From Streptomyces sp. NRRL S-340 (GTDB lineage Bacteria > Actinomycetota > Actinomycetes > Streptomycetales > Streptomycetaceae), in the NCBI RefSeq assembly GCF_000720185.1, contig NZ_JOIY01000016.1, positions 1 through 64,000 of the forward strand: a DNA stretch of 64,000 nucleotides, written 5' to 3'. The notes under the pieces were generated by a model. It did not search any database. It was given only the letters and a program-made list of their open reading frames with translations, and was not told where the DNA came from. Both the position numbers and the translations under genes were made by a program. The first letter of the stretch is position 1, and each line of letters opens with the position of its first letter. Below are positions 55,034 through 61,833 of the stretch, piece by piece.

Positions 55034-57181
55034 GTGACCCCCCTGACCACCAGCGTCTTCGACCTTCCCGAGCGCCTGTCCGCCAAGGCCGACCCGGCGC
55101 TGACCGTCGCCGACGAGCGGCACTTCGCGGCCGTCGCGCAGTGTCTGGAGCAGTCGATCGCCGACCTGACCGAACACCTCGACGCCGCCCGCAGGGCGCC
55201 CGGCGGCCTCGGCCGGCAGGCCATGGACCGCGACGCGGAGGTCCACCGCCTGACCGCCCGGCTGCGCACCCTGCGCCGCTTCGGCCTGGACCTGTGCCTG
55301 GGGCGCATGGTCGGCGCGGACGGCACCGAACCCGTCTACGTCGGCCGGCTCGGCCTCACCGACAGCGCGGGGCACCGGCTGCTGCTCGACTGGCGCTCAC
55401 CCGCGGCCGAACCGTTCTTCGGCGCCACCCACGCCGACCCCATGGGGCTGGCGAGCCGCCGCAGGTACCGCTGGACCGGCGGCCGGATCAGCGACTACTG
55501 GGACGAGGTGTTCACCGCGGACGCCTTCGCCGGGCACGCCGCGCTCGACGACCAGTCCGCCTTCATCGCCTCGCTCGGCGACAGCCGGTCCCCGCGGATG
55601 AGGGACGTGCTCGGCACGATCCAGGCCGACCAGGACGCCGTCATCCGCGCGGGCTCGCGCGGCGCCCTCGTCGTCGACGGCGGCCCGGGCACCGGCAAGA
55701 CCGTCGTCGCCCTGCACCGCTCCGCCTACCTCCTCTACGCCGACCCCCGCCTCGGGCACCGCCGCGGCGGTGTGCTGTTCGTCGGCCCGCACGAGCCCTA
55801 CCTGGGCTACGTCGCCGACGTGCTGCCCAGCCTCGGCGAGGAGGGCGTCCAGACCTGCACGCTGCGGGACCTCGTCGCCGAGGGAGCCGCGGCCGGGACC
55901 GAGAGCGACCCGGAGGCGGCCCGCCTGAAGGCGTCCGCGGACCTGGTGAAGGCGATCGAGAAGGCCGTCAGGTTCTACGAGGAGCCGCCCACGGAGGGCA
56001 TGACGGTCACCACCCCCTGGTCCGGCATCCGGCTGGACGCCGAGGACTGGGCCACGGCGTTCGAGGCGGCGGAGCCCGGCACCCCGCACAACGAGGCCCG
56101 CGAGCAGGTCTGGGAGGAGCTGCTCACCCTCCTGGCGGACAAGCACGACGGCGACGCCCCGCCCGAACTGCTGCGCAGGTCGCTGACGCGGAACCGGGAA
56201 CTGGTCACCGCCTTCCACCGCGCCTGGCCGCTGCTCGAAGCGGCCGACCTCGTCTCGGACCTCTGGTCGGTCCCCGCCTACCTGCGGATGTGCGCGCCGT
56301 GGCTCGGCCCGCAGGACGTACGCCGGCTGCAACGCGCGGACCCGCAGGCCTGGACGGTGTCCGACCTGCCGTTCCTCGACGCGGCACGGCAACGCCTGGG
56401 CGACCCGGAGACCGCCCGCCGCAAGCGCCGCCAGAAGGCCACCCTCGCCGCCGAGCGCGAACGCATGGCCCGTGTCATCGACACCGTGCTCGCGGCCGAC
56501 GACGACGGCGAGGGCGCGGTGACGATGCTGCACGGACAGGACCTGCGGGACGCCCTCGTCGACGAGGACGCCCTGCCCCGCGCCGAACCGGACCGGCTCG
56601 CCGGACCGTTCGCGCACGTCGTCGTGGACGAGGCGCAGGAACTGACCGACGCGGAGTGGCAGATGCTGCTGCTGCGCTGCCCCTCCCGGAGCTTCACCAT
56701 CGTCGGCGACCGCGCCCAGGCCAGGCACGGTTTCACGCAGACGTGGCGGGAGCGGCTGGAGCGGGTCGGCTTCGACCGGATCACCCTGGCCTCCCTGAGC
56801 ATCAACTACCGCACGCCGCAGGAGATCATGACGGAGGCCGAACCGGTCATCCGGGCCGCGCTGCCGGACGCCAACGTGCCCGCCTCCATCCGCAGCAACG
56901 GCGTCCCCGTCGTCCACGGCTCCGTCGCGGACCTGGACGCGGTCCTCGACGCCTGGGCGGCCGAGCACGCCGAGGGGACCGCCTGTGTCATCGGCGCTCC
57001 CGCCTTCCCCGGGACGGCCCGCGTCCGGTCGCTGACCCCTGAGCTGTCCAAGGGACTGGAGTTCGACCTGGTCGTCCTCGTCGATCCGCAGGACTTCGGC
57101 ACGGGCGTCGAGGGGGCGGTCGACCGCTACGTCGCGATGACCCGGGCGACCCGGCAGCTCGTCGTCCTCACCAGTCCCTGA
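55034..57181 (+). CDS. helR: HelR, RNA polymerase-recycling helicase-like ATPase
   Basis: A 715-residue UvrD/HelD-like ATPase. The N-terminal coiled-coil arm (LEQSIADLTEHLDAARRAPGG; RDAEVHRLTARLRTLRRF) is the part that reaches RNA polymerase in HelD proteins. Walker A is GGPGTGKT (about 216-223), Walker B VVVDEAQELTDAEW (about 528-541), and later motifs include SINYRTPQEI and ELSKGLEFDLVVLVD. In Streptomyces, HelR displaces rifamycins from RNA polymerase and gives tolerance; the RAE at 53917 supports this identity. GTG 55034 has CGGAG upstream; ATG 55016 is possible. The N-terminal TSVFDLPERLSAKADPAL is characteristic. Confidence 0.92.
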   Translation: MTPLTTSVFDLPERLSAKADPALTVADERHFAAVAQCLEQSIADLTEHLDAARRAPGGLGRQAMDRDAEVHRLTARLRTLRRFGLDLCLGRMVGADGTEPVYVGRLGLTDSAGHRLLLDWRSPAAEPFFGATHADPMGLASRRRYRWTGGRISDYWDEVFTADAFAGHAALDDQSAFIASLGDSRSPRMRDVLGTIQADQDAVIRAGSRGALVVDGGPGTGKTVVALHRSAYLLYADPRLGHRRGGVLFVGPHEPYLGYVADVLPSLGEEGVQTCTLRDLVAEGAAAGTESDPEAARLKASADLVKAIEKAVRFYEEPPTEGMTVTTPWSGIRLDAEDWATAFEAAEPGTPHNEAREQVWEELLTLLADKHDGDAPPELLRRSLTRNRELVTAFHRAWPLLEAADLVSDLWSVPAYLRMCAPWLGPQDVRRLQRADPQAWTVSDLPFLDAARQRLGDPETARRKRRQKATLAAERERMARVIDTVLAADDDGEGAVTMLHGQDLRDALVDEDALPRAEPDRLAGPFAHVVVDEAQELTDAEWQMLLLRCPSRSFTIVGDRAQARHGFTQTWRERLERVGFDRITLASLSINYRTPQEIMTEAEPVIRAALPDANVPASIRSNGVPVVHGSVADLDAVLDAWAAEHAEGTACVIGAPAFPGTARVRSLTPELSKGLEFDLVVLVDPQDFGTGVEGAVDRYVAMTRATRQLVVLTSP

Positions 57182-57205
57182 CGGGGCGGGCGAACCGGCG
57201 CCCGG

Positions 57206-57219
57206 CCGGGCCGGCCCGG
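57206..57219. terminator. GC-rich palindrome after helR
   Basis: CCGGGCCGGCCCGG is a perfect 14-bp palindrome within a very GC-rich stretch 25 bp past the helR stop. A likely terminator. Confidence 0.45.
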
Positions 57220-57334
57220 GCCCCGGACCGGCCCGTCTCCGTCGCCGACCGTGTCGCAGTTGGGCCGAACAGGTGACATGGCGTAAGAATTGGCTGGTGC
57301 AGGCGATAAGTGCGAGTCAGGTCGGGGGGAGCCG

Positions 57335-57724
57335 GTGAACAGCCACGACGTCACCGATGAACAGTGGGAGGGGCTCGCCCAGGTCGTTCCGTTGCGCGGA
57401 CGGGACTCCTGGCCGTCCGCGGTGAACCACCGCGCCCTTCCGGAGGCGGACACGGAGCTGCGCCGCCGCTTCGTCGTCCTGCGGGTCAACGTGTTCGCGG
57501 ACGCCCGCGACGTGGCCGAGACGCTGATGGCGGGCGTGCCGGTCCTGCTCGACCTCACGGGGGCCGAGACCGAGGTGGCCAAGCGGGTCCTGGACTTCAG
57601 CACCGGCGTCGTCTTCGGCCTCGCCAGCGGGATGCACCGCGTCGACCGCAACGTGTTCCTCCTCACGCCACCCGGCACCGAGGTGAGCGGTCTGATGGAA
57701 GGAGCCGCGGTTCCCGGCGCGTGA
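57335..57724 (+). CDS. SepF-like protein (SflA/SflB type)
   Basis: A 129-residue protein. From about residue 45 it matches the SepF (DUF552) fold: RRFVVLRVNVFADARDVAETLMAGVPVLLDLTGAETEVAKRVLDFSTGVVFGLASGMHRVDRNVFLLTPPGTEVS. It lacks the membrane-binding amphipathic N-terminus and long linker of true SepF, so it fits the short SepF-like proteins SflA and SflB of Streptomyces, which affect division and Z-ring or septum placement. GTG 57335 follows GGGGGA. It stands alone between helR and the MazG-like gene. Confidence 0.85.
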   Translation: MNSHDVTDEQWEGLAQVVPLRGRDSWPSAVNHRALPEADTELRRRFVVLRVNVFADARDVAETLMAGVPVLLDLTGAETEVAKRVLDFSTGVVFGLASGMHRVDRNVFLLTPPGTEVSGLMEGAAVPGA

Positions 57725-57905
57725 GCCCCCCGGCCGCGGGAAGGCCGCCAGGGCGGAACGGTTCGTGCGGACCAGCGGCTTCCGCGGTCGGGGCACGACC
57801 CCGCCCCGGCGGAGCCGGGCGGAGCCGCGGCGGGCGGGCCGGCGGGGGACCGGTGACGGACCGGCCCGAGCCGTGTCCGGGCCGCGGGGTGATAGATCTG
57901 GTGAC

Positions 57906-58340
57906 GTGAGCGAGCACCCCGATCCCGCCGGACCCCGTGTCCCGCTGTCCGAACCGCCCCGCGACCTGGCCGGGTTGCAGCGCCGCCTCGCCGAGTTCGC
58001 CGCGGCGCGCGACTGGCAGCCGTACCACACCCCGAAGAACCTGGTCGCCGCCCTCAGCGTCGAGGCCTCCGAGCTGGTCGAGATCTTCCAGTGGCTGACC
58101 CCGGAGGAGTCGGCGCGCGTCATGTCCGACCCCCGGTCCGCGTACCGCGTCCGGGACGAGATCGCCGACGTCCTCGCGTACCTGCTGCAACTGTGCGAGG
58201 TGCTCGGTGTCGATCCGCTGGCGGCACTGGCCGCGAAGATCGACCGGAACGAACAGCGGTTCCCGGCGCGGGGAGCGGGCCCGGACGTCCCGGCGGGCCC
58301 GGACGTCCCCGACCCGGGGACGCCGACCGAGGGGAGCTGA
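57906..58340 (+). CDS. MazG-like nucleotide pyrophosphohydrolase (RS21-C6 type)
   Basis: A 144-residue all-alpha NTP pyrophosphatase. The metal-binding pattern is visible in SVEASELVEIFQWL (ExxE) and DEIADVLAYLLQL (ExxD), the hallmarks of the MazG/RS21-C6 (dCTP pyrophosphatase-like) family. It probably cleaves non-canonical or excess dNTPs to NMP and pyrophosphate. The start is GTG 57906. A Pro/Asp/Gly-rich tail of about 20 residues ends the protein. It is some 180 bp downstream of the SepF-like gene. Confidence 0.88.
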   Translation: MSEHPDPAGPRVPLSEPPRDLAGLQRRLAEFAAARDWQPYHTPKNLVAALSVEASELVEIFQWLTPEESARVMSDPRSAYRVRDEIADVLAYLLQLCEVLGVDPLAALAAKIDRNEQRFPARGAGPDVPAGPDVPDPGTPTEGS

Positions 58341-58510
58341 CGACTCCACTATCACTCTCCGCAGTCATTCACCCGGGCGAAATCGATTTGTTGTCCAGAG
58401 ATTTCCGTCTTCCTCTGGCTTTTTGCCTCGGGCGCCTTCACTCTGGGTAGTGAACAAGGGAGTTCGGGCAGACGTGCGACGAGCACGTCGGGAGATGACG
58501 GGGGCAGCGC

Positions 58511-58984
58511 ATGGACGCGGTGCGGCTCATCCTGGCGAGCAGGCGTGCACTGGCGGGCAGCGGCGAGGCCCCCGCCATCCTGGCGGAGGTGTGGCAGGCG
58601 CAGGCCCTGGCGCAGGCGGTCGGCAGCCGCCTCGCCGTCTCCGGCCCGCCCGAACTGCGCGGCGAGGCCCTGGGGCTGACCGAACTGGCGGGCCGCGGCT
58701 GCGGAGTCCTGGACGCCCCGGACCTCGACCCGGGATCCTTACGCGCCGCCCAGCTCACCGAACTGGCCGACGCGCACCGGGCGTTGCTGTGCCTGGGCGG
58801 GCTGCTGGGCGAGGCCGGCATCGCCTTGGTCGGCATCGCCAGCTCGGCCGCCGACGAGCGCACGTACTGGCAGTGCATGGAGGCCATCGACGCGGCCGAC
58901 GAGTCCAGGGACCGCATCCGCGAGATGCTGCGCAAGCTGGCGGTCCGCGAGGAGACGGTACTGCCGGAACGCGAAGCGGGCTGA
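58511..58984 (+). CDS. DUF6099-like Streptomyces protein
   Basis: A 157-residue, mostly helical protein with no signal peptide. It resembles the DUF6099 family known only from Streptomyces and relatives: MDAVRLILASRRALAGSGEAP, then WQAQALAQAVGSRLAVSGPPELRGEA and CMEAIDAADESRDRIREML. No function has been assigned and no catalytic pattern is seen. Its 170-bp upstream region is unusually AT-rich and T-run-rich for this genome (AAATCGATTTGTTGTCC; CTGGCTTTTTGCC), which suggests a regulated promoter. Confidence 0.75.
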   Translation: MDAVRLILASRRALAGSGEAPAILAEVWQAQALAQAVGSRLAVSGPPELRGEALGLTELAGRGCGVLDAPDLDPGSLRAAQLTELADAHRALLCLGGLLGEAGIALVGIASSAADERTYWQCMEAIDAADESRDRIREMLRKLAVREETVLPEREAG

Positions 58985-59045
58985 CCCTCCGGACCCGCGA
59001 CCCCGCCCCTGCTCACCCGCGCGCTGCCGCGGACGGCAGCGGCCC

Positions 59046-59190
59046 CCACCACCCGGCGGCAGCGCACGGCCCGCCCTGCTCACCCGCCCCGGCCCGGCGG
59101 CAGCCCACGGCCCGCCCCTCCGTGTTCACTCGCCCGGCCCGGCGGCAGCCCCCATGCGTGCCCTCCGTGTTCACCCGTCCGGCGACCGGC
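59046..59190 (+). repeat. three to four imperfect copies of a 43-47-bp repeat
   Basis: Copies centred on CCCGGCGGCAGCCCACGGCC followed by CTGCTCACCCGC or TCCGTGTTCACCCG occur near 59054, 59097 and 59142, with a partial copy before 59046. They fill the 265-bp gap between the DUF6099 and oxidoreductase genes. Confidence 0.7.
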
Positions 59191-59249
59191 GGGGCCGGGG
59201 CCGGTGGGGTCGGCGGGGCGGGCGGTGGGGAGGCGTGCAGGATGGGGGT

Positions 59250-60173
59250 ATGGATCTGCGCATCTTCACCGAGCCCCAGCAGGGGGCCTCCTACGACACC
59301 CTGCTCACCGTCGCCAAGGCCACCGAGGACCTCGGCTTCGACGCCTTCTTCCGTTCCGACCACTACCTCCGCATGGGAGACGGGGACGGCCTGCCCGGCC
59401 CCACCGACGCCTGGATCACCCTCGCCGGCCTCGCCCGCGAGACCGAGCGGATCCGTCTAGGCACCCTGATGACCGCCGGCACCTTCCGGCTTCCCGGCGT
59501 CCTCGCCATCCAGGTCGCGCAGGTCGACCAGATGTCCGGCGGCCGGGTCGAGCTGGGCCTGGGCGCGGGCTGGTTCGAGGAGGAGCACAAGGCGTACGGC
59601 ATCCCGTTCCCCAAGGAGAAGTTCGCGCGCCTGGAGGAGCAACTGGCGATCGTCACCGGCCTGTGGGCGACCGAGACCGGCAAGACCTTCGACTTCCAGG
59701 GCGAGTACTACCGGTTGAGCGAGTCGCCCGCGCTGCCCAAGCCCGCGCAGGCGAAGATCCCGGTGCTCATCGGCGGCCTCGGCGCGACCCGCACCCCGCG
59801 GCTGGCCGCGCGGTACGCCGACGAGTTCAACGTCCCCTTCGCCTCCCTGGAGGACAGCGAGCGGCAGTTCGGCCGGGTCCGCGCCGCCGCGCAGGAGGCC
59901 GGCCGGGACGCCGGGGACATCACGTACTCCAACGCCCTGGTCGTCTGCGTCGGCCGGGACGACCAGGAGGTCGCCCGCCGCGCCGCCGCGATCGGCCGTG
60001 AGGTCGACGAGCTGAAGGCCAACGGCCTGGCGGGCTCACCGGCCGAGGTGGTCGACAAGCTCGGCCGCTACGCCGGCATCGGCTCCAGCCGCGTCTACCT
60101 CCAGATCCTCGACCTGTCCGATCTGGACCACCTGGAGCTGATCTCCTCCCAGGTGCAGTCGCAGCTGTCGTAG
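59250..60173 (+). CDS. LLM-class F420-dependent oxidoreductase
   Basis: A 307-residue bacterial-luciferase-like TIM-barrel enzyme. The N-terminus is MDLRIFTEPQQGASYDTLLTVAKATEDLGFDAFFRSDHYL. The segments RIRLGTLMTAGTFRLPGVLAIQVAQVDQMSGGRVELGLGAGW and IPVLIGGLGATRTPRLAARYADEFN are typical of F420-using LLM proteins. GGGxGATRTPRLAARYAD is the phosphate-binding part. The F420 choice is inferred from family. ATG 59250 follows a GGGGG tract. The substrate is unknown. Confidence 0.88.
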   Translation: MDLRIFTEPQQGASYDTLLTVAKATEDLGFDAFFRSDHYLRMGDGDGLPGPTDAWITLAGLARETERIRLGTLMTAGTFRLPGVLAIQVAQVDQMSGGRVELGLGAGWFEEEHKAYGIPFPKEKFARLEEQLAIVTGLWATETGKTFDFQGEYYRLSESPALPKPAQAKIPVLIGGLGATRTPRLAARYADEFNVPFASLEDSERQFGRVRAAAQEAGRDAGDITYSNALVVCVGRDDQEVARRAAAIGREVDELKANGLAGSPAEVVDKLGRYAGIGSSRVYLQILDLSDLDHLELISSQVQSQLS

Positions 60174-60258
60174 CGCGCCGGACGCACGGCGCAGACGGCG
60201 GAAGATAAAGGCAGGCGCCGGTTCCCGGCCCTGTGCCAAGGTGGAGGCGTCGTCCTGC

Positions 60259-60290
60259 CGGGCCCCCGGGACCATCGTCCCGGGGGCCCG
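60259..60290. terminator. strong hairpin between oxidoreductase and hen1
   Basis: Fourteen-bp perfect arms, CGGGCCCCCGGGAC (60259-60272) and its complement (60277-60290), with loop CATC. It ends 49 bp before the hen1 start, so it may end the upstream transcript or act as a leader hairpin. Confidence 0.75.
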
Positions 60291-60339
60291 CGCACGCCCG
60301 GCACCCCACCCGTCCGTCCGGCCCGGAAGAGGCCTGCGC

Positions 60340-61833
60340 ATGTTCCTGACCATCACCACCACCGGCACCCCCGAACACCCCGCGACCGACCTGGGTCACC
60401 TGCTGCACAAGCATCCCGGCAAGGCGCAGGCGTTCTCCACCTCCTTCGGTACGGCGCACGTCCTCTACCCCGAGGCGGACACCGATCGCTGCACGGCGGC
60501 GCTGCTGCTGGAGGTCGACGCGGTGGCGCTGGTGCGGCGGGGCAAGGGCAAGGGACGCGGCGGCGCACCCGACGCGGCGCTCGCGCAGTACGTCAACGAC
60601 CGGCCCTACGCCGCGTCCTCGCTGCTCGCCGTGGCGCTGAGCGCGGTGTTCTCCAGCGCCATGCGCGGCGTGTGCCGCGCCAGGCCCGAACTGCCGGGTC
60701 TGCCCCGCCCGTTGCGCATCGAGATACCGGCTCTGCCGGCCCGTGGCGGCCCCGCCCTGGTACGGCGGCTGTTCGAACCGCTCGGCTGGGCGGTCACCGC
60801 CGACGCCGTACCGCTGGACACCGGGTTCCCGCAGTGGGGAGAGTCCCGCTACGTGCGCCTGGTCCTGGAGTCGGACACCGTCACCCTGGACCGGGCCCTG
60901 CGCCACCTGTACGTCCTGCTGCCGGTCCTCGACGACGCCAAGCACTACTGGGTCTCCTCCGACGAGGTCGACAAACTGCTGCGGGCCGGCGAGGGCTGGC
61001 TGCCCGCGCACCCGGAGCAGAAACTGATCACCAGCCGCTACCTGAGCCGCCGCTGGTCGCTGGCCCGGCAGGCGATGGAGCGCCTGGAACTGCTGCGGCT
61101 GGCCGAGACGGACGACAGCGACGTAGAGGAGATCGACAACGCGGTGGCGGCCGAGACCGGCGCCGAGACCGACGAGAGGCCCACCCCCCTGGCCGTCCGG
61201 CGCCGCGAGGCGGTCCTCGCGGAACTGACGTCGGCCGGCGCCGCCCGCGTCCTCGACCTCGGCTGCGGCCAGGGGCAGTTGGTGCAGGCCCTGCTCGAGG
61301 ACGCGCGGTTCACGGAGATCGTCGGCATCGACGTGTCGGTGCGGGCGCTCACCATCGCCGCACGGCGGCTGAAGCTGGACCGGATGGGGGAGCGGCAGGC
61401 CGCGCGCGTCACGCTGCGCCAGGGCTCCCTCGTCTACACCGACAAGCGGACCGAGGGGTACGACGCCGCCGTGCTCAGCGAGGTGATCGAACACCTCGAC
61501 CTGCCCCGGCTGCCCGCCCTGGAGTACGCGGTGTTCGGCGCGGCCCGCCCCCGGACCGTCGTCGTCACCACGCCGAACGCCGAGTACAACGTCCGCTGGG
61601 AGACCCTGCCCGCCGGGCACGCCAGGCACGGCGACCACCGCTTCGAGTGGACCCGCGAGCAGTTCCGCGCCTGGGCGGACGCGGTGGCCGCCCGGCACGG
61701 CTACACCGTCGTCCTCCGGCCCGTCGGCCCCGAGGACCCCGAGGTGGGCCCGCCCACCCAGATGGCCGTGTTCACCCGCACGTCCCCGCACGAGCCGGCC
61801 CACGAGAAGGAGAAGGAGGCGAAGGCCGCATGA
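60340..61833 (+). CDS. hen1: Hen1 3'-terminal RNA ribose 2'-O-methyltransferase
   Basis: A 497-residue bacterial Hen1. The N-terminal half (about 1-245) is the Hen1 L/N domain (MFLTITTTG; LGHLLHKHPGKAQAF; GTAHVLYPEA; YVNDRPYAASSLLAVALS). The C-terminal half is a Rossmann methyltransferase: VLDLGCGQGQLVQALL binds AdoMet, and SEVIEHLDLPRLPALE carries the Glu and His metal ligands of Hen1, with FEWTREQFRAWA after. It methylates the 2'-OH at the 3' end of a cut RNA before ligation. GGAAGAGG precedes ATG 60340. It overlaps pnkp by ATGA. Confidence 0.95.
   Translation: MFLTITTTGTPEHPATDLGHLLHKHPGKAQAFSTSFGTAHVLYPEADTDRCTAALLLEVDAVALVRRGKGKGRGGAPDAALAQYVNDRPYAASSLLAVALSAVFSSAMRGVCRARPELPGLPRPLRIEIPALPARGGPALVRRLFEPLGWAVTADAVPLDTGFPQWGESRYVRLVLESDTVTLDRALRHLYVLLPVLDDAKHYWVSSDEVDKLLRAGEGWLPAHPEQKLITSRYLSRRWSLARQAMERLELLRLAETDDSDVEEIDNAVAAETGAETDERPTPLAVRRREAVLAELTSAGAARVLDLGCGQGQLVQALLEDARFTEIVGIDVSVRALTIAARRLKLDRMGERQAARVTLRQGSLVYTDKRTEGYDAAVLSEVIEHLDLPRLPALEYAVFGAARPRTVVVTTPNAEYNVRWETLPAGHARHGDHRFEWTREQFRAWADAVAARHGYTVVLRPVGPEDPEVGPPTQMAVFTRTSPHEPAHEKEKEAKAA

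Noticed and set aside
53493..55375. Long minus-strand reading frames rich in Gly, Arg, Ser and Val crossing the region upstream of helR
   Set aside because: They arise because the 15-bp minisatellite has a period divisible by three, which leaves many frames open. They also run antisense into lacI and helR.
54574..57042. Long plus-strand frame with pentapeptide-like periodicity (xDRAA)
   Set aside because: The five-residue period simply mirrors the 15-bp DNA repeat, and the rest is a shifted frame of helR. It lacks the A(D/N)Lxx pattern of true pentapeptide-repeat proteins.
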